Shown one piece after another: positions 33,830-42,877 of a DNA stretch of 64,000 nt (positions within the stretch are counted from its first letter, which is position 1; each line of letters opens with the position of its first letter). A model generated the notes under the pieces. That model was not told where the DNA came from, made no database searches, and worked only from the letters and a program-made list of their open reading frames with translations. The translations under genes were made by a program, and so were the position numbers. The stretch covers positions 1,969,001-2,033,000 of the forward strand of contig NZ_JACGXA010000001.1 of assembly GCF_014138045.1 (NCBI RefSeq), read 5' to 3'. The stretch comes from Nocardioides ginsengisegetis. GTDB lineage: Bacteria; Actinomycetota; Actinomycetes; Propionibacteriales; Nocardioidaceae.

Positions 33830-34707
33830 ACGGCACGCCCCGCGACAAGCGGATGTCCATCGACGAGGTGGTCGGCTCCCTGGCGAGCGGCATGACCATC
33901 GGCATCGGCGGCTGGGGCCCGCGCCGCAAGCCGATGGCGCTGGTCCGGGCGATCCTCCGCTCCGACCTCACGGACCTGACGATCGTCAGCTGGGGCGGCG
34001 CCGACGTCGGCCTGCTCGTCCGGGCCGGCAAGGTACGTCGCCTCGTCTACGCGTTCGTCTCCCTCGACTCGATCCCGCTCGAGCCCAACTTCCAGCGTGC
34101 CCGCCAGGCCGGCACCATCCCCGAGGTGGTCGAGCTCGATGAGGGGATGTTCCAGACCGGGCTGCGCGCGGCGGCCCAGCGGCTGCCCTTCCTGCCGATG
34201 CGGGCCGGCCTCGGCTCCGACGTACTCGTCAACAACCCGTGGATCGAGACCGTCACCTCGCCCTACGAGGACGGCGAGACCTTCGTGGCCGTCCCGGCGC
34301 TGCGGCTCGACGTCGCACTCGTCCACCTCAACCGAGCGGACTGCCACGGCAACGCGACCTACCTCGGCCCCGACCCCTACTTCGACGACCTCTTCGCGAT
34401 GGCCGCCGACCGCACCTACCTCTCCGTCGAGCAGGTCGTCGACACCGCGGGGCTGACCGTCGACACCCCCGTGCAGCGCCTGCTGCTCAGCCGGATGCTG
34501 GTCGACGGCGTCGTGGAGACACCGAACGGCGCGCACTTCACGACGTGCACGCCGGACTACGAGCGGGATGAGAAGTTCCAGAAGGCGTACGCCGCAGCGG
34601 CATCCGGCAGCGACGAGGACTGGGCCGCGTTCGAGCAACGTTTCCTGGCCGGGGACGAGGACGCCTACCAGGCCGCGGTCCGGACCTTCGCCGAGGAGGC
34701 CCGATGA
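33826..34707 (+). CDS. ipdA: Ring-C hydrolase alpha subunit (IpdA)
   Basis: A 293-residue CoA-transferase-fold subunit. In the Ipd family it joins IpdB to hydrolyse the C-C bond of ring C (COCHEA-CoA) without acting as a CoA transferase. Landmarks are SLASGMTIGIGGWGPRRKPM (residues 17-36), ISWGGADVG-like TIVSWGGADVG, and ALVHLNRADCHGNATYLG. Start GTG overlaps the echA20 stop; ATGA overlap to ipdB. Order and sizes match Rv3551-Rv3552. Confidence 0.93.
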   Translation: MNGTPRDKRMSIDEVVGSLASGMTIGIGGWGPRRKPMALVRAILRSDLTDLTIVSWGGADVGLLVRAGKVRRLVYAFVSLDSIPLEPNFQRARQAGTIPEVVELDEGMFQTGLRAAAQRLPFLPMRAGLGSDVLVNNPWIETVTSPYEDGETFVAVPALRLDVALVHLNRADCHGNATYLGPDPYFDDLFAMAADRTYLSVEQVVDTAGLTVDTPVQRLLLSRMLVDGVVETPNGAHFTTCTPDYERDEKFQKAYAAAASGSDEDWAAFEQRFLAGDEDAYQAAVRTFAEEAR

Positions 34708-35459
34708 GCGAGTGCACGCGCGCGGACGTCTGCGCCGCCGCCATCGCCGACGCGTTCGCCGACGACGGCGAGATCTTCGCCAGTCCGATGGGGCTGCTGC
34801 CGATGCTCGGCGTGCGCCTGGCCAAGCTGACCGCCAACCCCGACCTCGTCATCTCCGACGGTGAGTCGCTCTTCCTCGCGGGGGTGCCGCCGCTGTTCGC
34901 CAAGGCCGACGTGGTCGAGGGGTGGATCCCCTTCCGCAGGGTCTTCGACGTGGTCGCCAACGGGCCGCGGCACGTGATGATGGGCGCCACCCAGGTCGAC
35001 CGGCACGGCAACCAGAACATCTCCGCGATCGGCGACTTCGCCAAGCCCACGCGCCAGCTGCTCGGCTCCCGCGGTGCGCCGGGCAACACGGTCAACAACC
35101 GCACGTCCTATTGGGTGCCGCGCCACTCCCCCCGCGTCTTCGTCGAGCGGGTCGACGTGGTCTCCGGCGTCGGTCCCGCCCGGGCTCGCGAGGCCGGCCC
35201 GGCCGCGGCGCGCTTCAACGACATCCACCGGATCGTCAGCAACCTCGGGGTCTTCGACGTCCGAGGGCCCGACGACACGCTCCGGCTGCTGTCGGTGCAC
35301 CCGGGCGTCACCGTCGACGAGGTGCTCGAGGCCTCCGGCTGCGCGATCCACGTCGACGCGGACACCGCGACCACGCGGGAGCCCACCCTCGAGGAGCTCG
35401 TGCTGATCCGCGAGGTGCTGGACCCGAAGGGCCTGCGCTTCAAGGAGGTTCCCCAGTGA
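34704..35459 (+). CDS. ipdB: Ring-C hydrolase beta subunit (IpdB)
   Basis: A 251-residue partner of IpdA with the segments LVISDGESLFLAGVPP, GWIPFRRVFDVVANGPRHV, GATQVDRHGNQNISAIGD and GSRGAPGNTVNNRTSYWVP. The catalytic Glu of true CoA transferases is replaced in this family, and ISDGESLF is at that position. Coupled to ipdA (ATGA) and ipdC (GTGA). Confidence 0.93.
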   Translation: MSECTRADVCAAAIADAFADDGEIFASPMGLLPMLGVRLAKLTANPDLVISDGESLFLAGVPPLFAKADVVEGWIPFRRVFDVVANGPRHVMMGATQVDRHGNQNISAIGDFAKPTRQLLGSRGAPGNTVNNRTSYWVPRHSPRVFVERVDVVSGVGPARAREAGPAAARFNDIHRIVSNLGVFDVRGPDDTLRLLSVHPGVTVDEVLEASGCAIHVDADTATTREPTLEELVLIREVLDPKGLRFKEVPQ

Positions 35460-36523
35460 TCGAGCAGCTCCTGCGCACCCCGCTGACCGACCTGGTCGGC
35501 GTCCGGCACCCCGTCGTACAGACGGGCATGGGGTGGGTGTCGGGGCCCCGCCTCGTGACGGGGACGGCGAACGCCGGTGGCCTCGGCATCCTCGCCAGCG
35601 CCACCATGTCGCTCGAGGAGCTCGAGCGCGCGATCGTCGAGGTCAAGGGCCGCACCGACCAGCCGTTCGGCGTCAACCTGCGGGCCGATGCCGGCGACGC
35701 CGTCGACCGTTGCGACCTGCTGGTCCGGCACGGCGTGAAGGTGGCGTCGTTCGCGCTGGCGCCCAAGCCCGACCTGATCAAGCGGCTCAAGGACCACGGC
35801 ATCGTCGTGATGCCGTCGGTCGGCGCGGCCCGGCACGCCGAGAAGGTCGCGGCGTGGGGCGCGGACGCCGTGATGGTGCAGGGCGGCGAGGGCGGCGGCC
35901 ACACCGGCCCGGTGCCGACCACCCTGTTGCTGCCGACCGTCCTCGACGCCGTCGACATCCCCGTCGTCGCGGCCGGCGGCTTCTTCGACGGGCGCGGTCT
36001 CGCGGCCGCGCTGTCCTACGGCGCCGCCGGCGTCGGCATGGGCACCCGCTTCCTGCTCACGCAGGACAGCGCCGTCCCCCAGGCCGTCAAGGACCTCTAC
36101 CTCTCCCACGACCTGACCGGCACCGTTGTCACCGCCAAGGTCGACGGGATGCCGCACCGGATGCTGCGCACGGACCTCGTCGCCGAGCTCGAGGAGACCG
36201 GCGCAGTACGCCGCGTCGCCCCGACCGTCCGCCGGACTCTCGAGTTCAAGCGCACCAGCGGGATGTCGTGGGCCCAGCTTGCCCGCGACGGCCGGGCCAT
36301 GCGGAAGGCACAGGGCCGCACGCTCGCCCAGATGACCCTCGCCGCCAACACCCCCGTCATGCTCCGCGCCGGCCTGGTCGAGGGCGACACGTCAGCCGGG
36401 GTCCTCGCCAGCGGCCAGGTCGTCGGCGTGATCGACGACCTCCCCACCTGCGAGGAGCTCATCGACCGGGTCGTCACCCGCGCCGCCGCCGAGCTCCGCC
36501 GCGCGTCCTCCTGCGTCGTCTGA
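35456..36523 (+). CDS. ipdC: Flavoprotein of HIP catabolism (IpdC)
   Basis: A 355-residue nitronate-monooxygenase-fold flavoprotein, the length of Rv3553. LVTGTANAGGLGILASA, MVQGGEGGGHTGPVPT (about 140-155) and VAAGGFFDGRGLAAAL form the FMN barrel; the tail KRTSGMSWAQLARDGRAM is characteristic. It carries out a redox step between HIP-CoA beta-oxidation and ring-D opening (family knowledge). It is the last gene of the echA20-ipdABC operon. Confidence 0.9.
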   Translation: MIEQLLRTPLTDLVGVRHPVVQTGMGWVSGPRLVTGTANAGGLGILASATMSLEELERAIVEVKGRTDQPFGVNLRADAGDAVDRCDLLVRHGVKVASFALAPKPDLIKRLKDHGIVVMPSVGAARHAEKVAAWGADAVMVQGGEGGGHTGPVPTTLLLPTVLDAVDIPVVAAGGFFDGRGLAAALSYGAAGVGMGTRFLLTQDSAVPQAVKDLYLSHDLTGTVVTAKVDGMPHRMLRTDLVAELEETGAVRRVAPTVRRTLEFKRTSGMSWAQLARDGRAMRKAQGRTLAQMTLAANTPVMLRAGLVEGDTSAGVLASGQVVGVIDDLPTCEELIDRVVTRAAAELRRASSCVV

Positions 36524-36545
36524 GCCGAGTCGGCGCAACTGCCGG

Positions 36546-36998
36546 TCAGGCCTCGGGGAAGACGACCACGAACGACGTCTGGCCCAGCCGCGTCGCGCAC
36601 GCCCGGACGGCAGCGGCCTGGTCGGCGCCGATCATCCCGGCCAGCCCGGAGAAGGCCACGTCGTAGCTGCCCCCGGCCGAGTCGAGCGCGCCCCCGATGG
36701 GCACGAACATCCCGCCGGGCAGGGCGATCCCGGACGAGTCGTCCTGGGCCGCCAGGTGGGCGCCCCTGGGCCACACGGAGAGATGACCATCGACCGTCAC
36801 GCAGTCGTCGGTGATCGTGACCGACCCCTGGATCCGGGCGTACGGGATCCCCGGCCAGTCCTCGGCCAGGGCGATCACCGGGTCCGGTGGCGCCGCCTCT
36901 CCCCTGCTGCCGAGCCACCACCCGCCCAGCACGGCGGCGCCGACCGTGATGAGCAGGACGACCCCGATCGTCACCATCATCCTCGGCCTCGTGATCAT
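36546..36998 (-). CDS. Membrane-anchored protein of unknown function
   Basis: A 150-residue protein with one transmembrane helix at about residues 9-28 (TIGVVLLITVGAAVLGGWWL) and a small outside domain with two cysteines (DDCVTV, RACATRL). ATG 36998 has a strong GAGGAGG 9 bases upstream. An in-frame GTG at 37061 would overlap the RidA stop (GTGA) and add 21 residues, so the start is uncertain. Family not recognised. Confidence 0.55.
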   Translation of the reverse strand: MITRPRMMVTIGVVLLITVGAAVLGGWWLGSRGEAAPPDPVIALAEDWPGIPYARIQGSVTITDDCVTVDGHLSVWPRGAHLAAQDDSSGIALPGGMFVPIGGALDSAGGSYDVAFSGLAGMIGADQAAAVRACATRLGQTSFVVVFPEA

Positions 36999-37057
36999 GG
37001 CGACATCCTCCTCGGCCAGGAGCCGTCGCACCGTCTTCCCGCCGACAATGCGGTCCG

Positions 37058-37459
37058 TCACGCCGGCGCCGCGATCGCCTCGACCTCCACCAGCTGGTCG
37101 GGGTAGCCCAGGACCGCGACGCCGAGCAGGGTGCTGGGGGCGTCGTGCTCACCGAAGTGGCGACGTACGACGTCCCAGGCCGCGACCAGGTCGGCCCGGT
37201 CGTGGGAGGCAACGTAGACGGTCGACTTCACGACGTCGGTGAGTCCGGCACCGGCCGCGGCGAGGGCGGCGCGGAGGTTGACCATCACCTGCTCGGCCTG
37301 CCCGGCCACGTCCCCGACCGCGACGACCGAGCCGTGCTGGTCGAGCGGGCAGGCGCCGGCGGTGAAGACGAGTCGGCGTACGTCCGAGGCGACCGCCGCG
37401 TAGGCGTAGGGCACCTCGTCGGCCAACGCCGGTGCCCGGACCAGCTCGACGGGGCTCAC
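37058..37459 (-). CDS. RidA family protein (Rid/YjgF/UK114)
   Basis: A 133-residue protein with the Rid fold: FTAGACPLDQHGSVV, QAEQVMVNLRAALAAAGAGLTDVVK split by strands, and the C-terminal LVEVEAIA. The usual imine-binding Arg segment near residue 100 reads DAPSTLLGVAVL and lacks the arginine of archetypal RidA (RxxxxV), so deaminase activity is doubtful. GTG start overlaps the stop of the GNAT gene. Confidence 0.8.
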   Translation of the reverse strand: MSPVELVRAPALADEVPYAYAAVASDVRRLVFTAGACPLDQHGSVVAVGDVAGQAEQVMVNLRAALAAAGAGLTDVVKSTVYVASHDRADLVAAWDVVRRHFGEHDAPSTLLGVAVLGYPDQLVEVEAIAAPA

Positions 37460-38445
37460 GCGAGCGACTTCTGGAACGCCAGCGCCCGGCCGACGATCCG
37501 GTAGCCGAGCATCTCGTTGACGTCGATCATGAAGTTGTTCGACTCGGCGTTCCAGGTGTCGATCTCCTCGATCTGGGGCTCCACCTCGCGCAGCCACTGC
37601 AGCATCCCGGTCTTGAGCAGCAGGCCGAGGCGGTGGCCGCGGTGGGCGCGGACGACCGAGGTGTCGTGCTGGTTGCCGAGGTGCGGCCGCTCCCGGTCGA
37701 CGCCGATGACGGTCTGACCGGCCAGCTCGCCGGTCTCGCGATGCCGCGCGACGAGGCGGTGCAGGGTGATGCCGCGCCCGGCGTGCGCCTCCTCGTAGGC
37801 CCGCACCCGCTCGGCGTTGAACACCTCGTCCTCGATGTCGAGGTCGTCGATGGGGGCGTCGTTGATCGCGGAGACCATCTCGGCCATCACGGGCAGCTGG
37901 TCGTCGGGTGTGCGTGCCGGGCACCGCACCAGCTCGTACGACGCCGCCACGGCCGCCGCCTCCGCGTGCAGCCGGTCGACCAGCGCGGGGTCCACCTCCG
38001 CCAGCAGCTGGCGCCGGTTGACCTCGACGGCCTTCTGCTCGAAGCCGTGCCGGGCCGCGAACGACCGAGACAGCTCGTTGTCCCAACCGTCGCCGCCCAC
38101 CGACGTCCGGCCGGCCGACCGGGTCCGGTCGACGAGCGCCTCGAGCAGCTCCGTCCCGTGTCCGCGCCGGCGGAACGCCGGATGGACGTCCACCGTCAGC
38201 CACGCGATGTGCAGGTTGTCGTAGTTGCCGACGTGCCACTCCCCCGCGGCCACGTCGTCACCGCCGTGCGTGGCGAGGAACGGAACGGCCGGCTCGCCGT
38301 CCCAGCCGTGGCGCAGCATCCCGGTCGCCGCGTGCACCGTCTGGAGGTGCTGCCAGGGCGCGTCGTGGCGGCGTACGGCGTTGCTCACGTCGACGAAGCG
38401 CGCCACCAGGCCACTGTCGTCCGAGCCGAACTCCACGATCTCCAT
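37456..38445 (-). CDS. Tandem GNAT acetyltransferase
   Basis: A 329-residue protein with two GNAT domains. The first has WLTVDVHPAFRRRGHGTELL (acetyl-CoA loop RRRGHG, about 97-102); the second has TSVVRAHRGHRLGLLLKTGML (HRGHRLG, about 277-283). This resembles mycothiol-synthase-like double GNATs, but substrate residues cannot be judged by eye. Start ATG 38445. Together with RidA and the small membrane protein it forms a minus-strand unit that interrupts nothing in the steroid operons. Confidence 0.8.
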   Translation of the reverse strand: MEIVEFGSDDSGLVARFVDVSNAVRRHDAPWQHLQTVHAATGMLRHGWDGEPAVPFLATHGGDDVAAGEWHVGNYDNLHIAWLTVDVHPAFRRRGHGTELLEALVDRTRSAGRTSVGGDGWDNELSRSFAARHGFEQKAVEVNRRQLLAEVDPALVDRLHAEAAAVAASYELVRCPARTPDDQLPVMAEMVSAINDAPIDDLDIEDEVFNAERVRAYEEAHAGRGITLHRLVARHRETGELAGQTVIGVDRERPHLGNQHDTSVVRAHRGHRLGLLLKTGMLQWLREVEPQIEEIDTWNAESNNFMIDVNEMLGYRIVGRALAFQKSLA

Positions 38446-38481
38446 GACGCGAGCATGGCACCGCACCTATCGTCTCGGCAC

Positions 38482-38943
38482 GTGAGTTCTTTGGGGCGCA
38501 AGGCGCTGCTGCTGATGATCCCGCTCAACCTCCTGCTGACGGTGTGGGTCTGGATCGGCCGCCTCGTCTTCGGGGTGTTCGGCTGGTTCGGCCTCGTGCT
38601 CGCCCCGGTCGCCCTGGTGCTCCTGATCGCGCTGCTCGTCACCACGATCCTGGCCTTCACCCAGGAGGGCCGCCCGCGGGCGCTCACCGGCTTCCAGGCC
38701 GGCGCCCAGGTCGTCACCTGGCTCGGCATGCTCGTCTTCGGCACGTTCCTGCCCGACTTCGGCGACACCGAGGACAGCCACATCTCGCTGCTCACCCAGG
38801 CCTTCGGCCACGACGACGCGATGCTCAGCCTCAGCTACACCATCGCGCTCGTCGCGGCCCTGGTCACCGTCGTCGCCTACGTCGTGCTGCTGGTCTCGCT
38901 GACCGCGGCACGGCGCAAGGCGACGGCCGCCGTCCCCGCGTAG
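38482..38943 (+). CDS. Small multi-pass membrane protein
   Basis: A 153-residue hydrophobic protein with about four transmembrane segments: residues 10-30, 34-56, 73-92 and 119-140. TATCGT lies 8 bases before GTG 38482. No family recognised. It diverges from the GNAT gene and is followed, tail to tail, by the M4 protease. Confidence 0.6.
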   Translation: MSSLGRKALLLMIPLNLLLTVWVWIGRLVFGVFGWFGLVLAPVALVLLIALLVTTILAFTQEGRPRALTGFQAGAQVVTWLGMLVFGTFLPDFGDTEDSHISLLTQAFGHDDAMLSLSYTIALVAALVTVVAYVVLLVSLTAARRKATAAVPA

Positions 38944-38975
38944 GGGACGACGGCCGTCGGGGGTGGTGCAGGTGC

Positions 38976-40979
38976 TCAGCTCAGGTTGAGCGCGGCGTCG
39001 TCCACGACGAAGCTGGTCTGGAGCGAGGCGTCCTCGACTCCGGAGAAGCTCAGCGTGAACGTGGTGCCGGCGAGCGACGAGACGTCGAACGAGCGGAGCT
39101 GGTAGCCCGCGGCCGCGTTGGCGTTGGAATACGTCGCCAGCGTGGTCGAGCCGGCCTTGACGGTCAGCTTGTCGTAGGCCGTCGAGCCGGACTCGGCGGT
39201 GTCGATGTGCAGGTAGAACGAGTACGTCCCCCGGCACCCGGCCGGGATGGTGACCGACTGGGACAGCGTGTCCGTGTGGGTCGCGCCGTAGCCGTTCATC
39301 CAGGCCTTCCAGCTGCCCGCGTGGGCGGCCTCACCGGTGCTGCTGTCCACGACGCCGGCCGAAGCGGTCCACGGGGTGGCCACGCCGGTCTCGAAGCCGG
39401 GGTTGCCGATGAGCTGGCCCGTGCAGCCGCCGCCGCCACCGGTGGAGCAGGTCGGGTCGCCGGCCTGCGCCGGCACGCTGACCGCGTCCCACGCCGCCTT
39501 GACGGTGTTGAACTCGGTGCAGGAGCCCGGGTAGAGGTTCTTGGCCGCGGTGAGCGTCCAGGTGCGGTACTTCAGGTACGACGACGTCGACGTCTTCATC
39601 AGCATCGCGTTGTACATGATCTTGGCGGCCTTCTGGATGCCCAGACCCGTGATCGAGCTGCTGTTGCAGGTCGGGCTGGTCGGCTGGCCGTCGGTGGGAC
39701 TGGTGCCCTCGGCGAGCAGGTAGAACCAGTGGTTTCCCGGGCCGGCCGCGGCGTGCACCTCGGCGGTCGGGATCGTGGAGTCGTAGCAGTTCTTGTCGCC
39801 GGCCAGCGACGGGTTGTACATGTAGCGGATCGGGCCGGAGCCGACCAGGTTGACCTGCTCGCCGACGGTGTAGTCGGGCCGGTCGGTCGCGTTGTTGGCG
39901 TACCACTCGGTGGCGGCGCCGAACGTGTCGGCCACGAACTCCTGGGTGCCGTTGCCGGAGATGCCACCGGGGGTGGTGTCATCTACGCCGTGGCCGAACT
40001 CGTGGGCGACCACGTCGATCGAGCCGATCCACTTGCCGCCGGTCTGGGTGTGACCGACCTGGACCTGCGTGCCGTCGTAGTAGGCGTTGACGTCGGCGAG
40101 GCCAACGCGGATCGGGACCCAGCCGCCGGAGCCGTTCATGCCGCTGCGGCCGTCCCAGGCCGACAGCATCTGGCGCTCCTGCTCGGCGGCGTAGAACGCG
40201 TCGACGCAGCCGGTCTCGCGGCTGGTCGCGTTGCCGTTGCCCCACAGGTCGTCGGTGCCGGAGAACGTCACGTTGGTGGCGGCGTCCTGGCAGACCAGGG
40301 TGGCGGCGTTGCTGTTCTTCATCGAGTACGTCGATCCCGACAGCGTCGTCGGGATCGTGACGGTGCCGGCGTAGGCCGACGTGCCCGTCCCCTCGGCGAC
40401 GTGCTCCTTGGTCGCGAGCACCGTGCCGGTGAGGGCGTCGACGTACACCGTGAGGCGCGAGACCTCGCCGTTGCGGGTGCCGTTGACGGTGGTCTCCCAG
40501 GCAAGGCGGGAGGTGTCCCGCTGGAGGACGACGAGGCGGGTGGCCTCGAGGGTGGCGTCCTTGACCTGGTGGGCCGAGGTGGCGCGGGCGGCGCCCTTGC
40601 CGATGGTGGGGGTCACGGAGGAGAGCTGGGTGGCGTGCGTCTGGGCGACGCTGGTGCCCAGCACCTTGCCGGCCGAGTCCGTCCGGACCACGAAGTCGCC
40701 GCCGACGACCGGGAGGCCGCGGTAGGAGCGCTCGTAGGGGACGTACTGCAGCCCGCTGGAGGACTGCACGGGCAGGGCCCGGAAGGTGTCGTACTTGCTG
40801 GCGTGCAGCGCGGGCGGGGTGCCCTTGACGAAGCTGCTCGCCGACTGTGCGGCCAGGGCCTTGGAGTCCTGGTGTGCTGCCTGGTTGAGGGTTGCTGCCT
40901 GGCCACCGGTTGGTGCCGACACCACCGCCACCGCCGAGATGAGGGCTGCTGTAAAGCCCCCAGCGACGCGTCTCTTCAC
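38976..40979 (-). CDS. Secreted M4 (thermolysin-type) metalloprotease
   Basis: A 667-residue secreted zinc protease. Signal sequence (about 1-28); FTP/propeptide (about 40-195, with FRALPVQ, VVGGDFVVRTD); catalytic domain with HEFGH (326-330), third ligand E347 in QEFVAD and the NHWFYLL segment with the C-terminal-domain histidine in EVHAAAGPGNH. After a Gly-rich linker (STGGGGGCTG) comes a C-terminal carbohydrate-binding-like jelly-roll (from about 525) with NPGFETG and SFVVDDAAL. GAGGAG lies upstream of GTG 40979. It diverges from the ECF sigma gene with 252 bases between. Confidence 0.92.
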   Translation of the reverse strand: MKRRVAGGFTAALISAVAVVSAPTGGQAATLNQAAHQDSKALAAQSASSFVKGTPPALHASKYDTFRALPVQSSSGLQYVPYERSYRGLPVVGGDFVVRTDSAGKVLGTSVAQTHATQLSSVTPTIGKGAARATSAHQVKDATLEATRLVVLQRDTSRLAWETTVNGTRNGEVSRLTVYVDALTGTVLATKEHVAEGTGTSAYAGTVTIPTTLSGSTYSMKNSNAATLVCQDAATNVTFSGTDDLWGNGNATSRETGCVDAFYAAEQERQMLSAWDGRSGMNGSGGWVPIRVGLADVNAYYDGTQVQVGHTQTGGKWIGSIDVVAHEFGHGVDDTTPGGISGNGTQEFVADTFGAATEWYANNATDRPDYTVGEQVNLVGSGPIRYMYNPSLAGDKNCYDSTIPTAEVHAAAGPGNHWFYLLAEGTSPTDGQPTSPTCNSSSITGLGIQKAAKIMYNAMLMKTSTSSYLKYRTWTLTAAKNLYPGSCTEFNTVKAAWDAVSVPAQAGDPTCSTGGGGGCTGQLIGNPGFETGVATPWTASAGVVDSSTGEAAHAGSWKAWMNGYGATHTDTLSQSVTIPAGCRGTYSFYLHIDTAESGSTAYDKLTVKAGSTTLATYSNANAAAGYQLRSFDVSSLAGTTFTLSFSGVEDASLQTSFVVDDAALNLS

Positions 40980-41128
40980 TCGATCTCCTCAGTTCAGGGC
41001 TCACGAACGAGCCCACCTTCAATGGATGAGATTTGGCTCGGCTCGGAAACACACACAGAACTTCAACCCGAGAACGTGAACCGCGCGAACTCTTGCGCCG
41101 CGCGGTGGGCATGGTCAACGGATTCGAC

Positions 41129-41159
41129 GTGCACGAAAGTGCACTGCAGGAACCTGCAG
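41129..41159. other. Two abutting hairpins in the M4 protease / sigma factor intergenic region
   Basis: GTGCAC-GAAA-GTGCAC (41129-41144) has a GNRA-type tetraloop, and CTGCAGG-AA-CCTGCAG (41144-41159) follows at once, sharing one base. They lie 73 bases before the sigma factor ATG in the 252-bp gap, which otherwise shows nothing I can assign. They may be leader structures or a protein site. Confidence 0.5.
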
Positions 41160-41231
41160 AAGTCGCGCCCGAACCTTTCGGCCGTATCGCGGCGTGTTGT
41201 GGGCGGGAGGACCATCAGGTCGGGAGGCGAG

Positions 41232-41762
41232 ATGCGCAACGACGGCGAGGTGACCGAGTTCAGCGAGTTCGCCCACGCCTGCGCCCCGTCGCTGCTGCGC
41301 ACGGCCTACCTCGTGGCGGGCGACCACCAGCTCGCCCAGGACCTCCTCCAGGAGGCGCTCGTGAAGACGCTGCTCGCGTGGCCACGGCTGCACGACCGGG
41401 ACAACCTCGAGGCCTACACCCGGCGGATCATCGTCACCACCTCGATCTCGTGGCGTCGTCGCCGCTCCTTCCACGAGCGCCCCACAGAGGCGCTCCCCGA
41501 ACGTCCCGGAACCGACCCGACCCAGGCTCTGGTCGACCACGAGGCCGTCATCGCGGCACTGCGCGCCCTGGCGCCGCGGCAGCGTGCGGCGATCGTGCTC
41601 CGCTACTACCAGGACCTCACCGAGGCCCAGACCGCCGAGGCCATGGGCTGCTCGATCGGCGCGGTCAAGAGCCAGGTCTCGGTGGGCCTGACCCGGCTCC
41701 GGGCCTCGCTCGGTCCGACCTTCGAGGCGGCCGGGACCACGGAAAGTGAGGCGACGGCATGA
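41232..41762 (+). CDS. ECF RNA polymerase sigma factor (SigE-like actinobacterial group)
   Basis: A 176-residue two-domain sigma factor. Sigma-2: LLRTAYLVAGDHQLAQDLLQ and EALVKTLLAWPRL; sigma-4: LAPRQRAAIVLRYYQDLTEA, then MGCSIGAVKSQVSVGLTRLR as the helix-turn-helix. GGGAGGCGAG precedes ATG 41232. It overlaps the next gene (ATGA), a membrane protein that is the likely sensor or anti-sigma partner. Target genes unknown; the nearby secreted protease is a possible one. Confidence 0.9.
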   Translation: MRNDGEVTEFSEFAHACAPSLLRTAYLVAGDHQLAQDLLQEALVKTLLAWPRLHDRDNLEAYTRRIIVTTSISWRRRRSFHERPTEALPERPGTDPTQALVDHEAVIAALRALAPRQRAAIVLRYYQDLTEAQTAEAMGCSIGAVKSQVSVGLTRLRASLGPTFEAAGTTESEATA

Positions 41763-42874
41763 ACCAGCCGCTGGGTGACCTGCTGCGTCGTGCCGCCGAC
41801 GCCGCGTCCGACCCCCGGGTGGACGTGGGCGAGCTGGTGGCCCGGGCCCATCTCCACCGCCGCCGTCGTCGGGTCGCGGTGCTCGCCGGCACGGCCGCCC
41901 TGGTCGCGGTGGTCGCCTCGACCCCGTTCGTCCTCGGGGACGACTCCGCCGGGCACCCGTCGCCCGCCCCCTCCCCCTCTCCCACCGTGGTGGACCCGTC
42001 GCCCGGCCACGTCCGCCCGCTCGTGTACGCCGAGGGCTCGACGGTCCACGTGGGCGACAGATCGGTCGACGCCGGCGCGACCGTGTGGACGCTCGACGTC
42101 ACCGACGACGGGGCCGTCTGGGTGACCGAGGACAGCGACGACGACCCGTGGAGCGACCCCGTGTGGTTCAGCGACGGCTCGACGCCGGTCGAGATCGGCC
42201 GGATCCCCACGGAGCACTACAGCCGGTACGACCTCCACACCGCGGGGTCCGGCTCGCTCGTGGTGTGGCCGGACGCGACCACGGGGTCGGTGGGCGACCA
42301 GACGCGCTTCGTCGTCTACGACTCCTCACGCCGCGAGGTCGTGGCCAGGATCCCGTTCGTCGGCCGGCACGACGTGTTCCTGCACGTCGACACGGACCAC
42401 GTCTACTTCAACCCCGACCCGGGCCGACCGGGTTGCTGGGTCGTGGACCTCCAGGACCTCCACCCGTGCGCCGACCCGCACCTCTTCCGCCACGACGTCG
42501 CGGCGGGGCGGACCACGGAGATCACCCGGTCGGCGATGGACGCCGAGCTCGTCGCCGGGGGCCGGATCTTCACCGCGCGCACGCGGGACGGGGCGGTCGT
42601 GCTCGACGACAGCCCACAGCTCGCGCAGCATGGCCGACGACTCGTGGCCGACGGCGTGCGTCTCCGGCTGCGGGTGCCGCCGGGCTACCGGGTGCCCGGC
42701 GACGTACCGGAGCTCAACCAGGTGTCCTACTGGCTCGACGACGACACGGTCGTGGTCACGGCCGGCGACAGCGCCGGCGACGTCCCGCCCACGCGTGGCG
42801 ACATGCTCGTGTGCCACCTCCCCGACGGGGACTGCCGGGTGGCCCAGCGCGACGTCACCCTGGTGGCTCGATGA
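41759..42874 (+). CDS. Single-pass membrane protein paired with the ECF sigma factor
   Basis: A 371-residue protein: short cytoplasmic N-terminus (about 1-40, MNQPLGDLLRRAAD...), one transmembrane helix (about 40-59), a Pro/Ser linker and an outside domain of beta strands that looks like a propeller (repeated VYAEG, VWVTED, VYFNPD, TVVVTAGD strands). The cytoplasmic stub lacks the zinc anti-sigma HxxxCxxC motif. By position it should sense an outside signal for the sigma factor, but this is inference. Confidence 0.65.
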   Translation: MNQPLGDLLRRAADAASDPRVDVGELVARAHLHRRRRRVAVLAGTAALVAVVASTPFVLGDDSAGHPSPAPSPSPTVVDPSPGHVRPLVYAEGSTVHVGDRSVDAGATVWTLDVTDDGAVWVTEDSDDDPWSDPVWFSDGSTPVEIGRIPTEHYSRYDLHTAGSGSLVVWPDATTGSVGDQTRFVVYDSSRREVVARIPFVGRHDVFLHVDTDHVYFNPDPGRPGCWVVDLQDLHPCADPHLFRHDVAAGRTTEITRSAMDAELVAGGRIFTARTRDGAVVLDDSPQLAQHGRRLVADGVRLRLRVPPGYRVPGDVPELNQVSYWLDDDTVVVTAGDSAGDVPPTRGDMLVCHLPDGDCRVAQRDVTLVAR

Positions 42875-42877
42875 CCG

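Noticed and set aside
41112..41250. A small ORF starting ATG 41112 over the two hairpins
   Set aside because: The frame continues out of phase into the sigma factor gene, with Arg-rich shadow composition and no ribosome site.
38544..41762. A plus-strand open frame of more than 1000 codons ending at the sigma factor
   Set aside because: Only its last 176 codons (from ATG 41232) encode a recognisable protein; the rest is antisense to the M4 protease.
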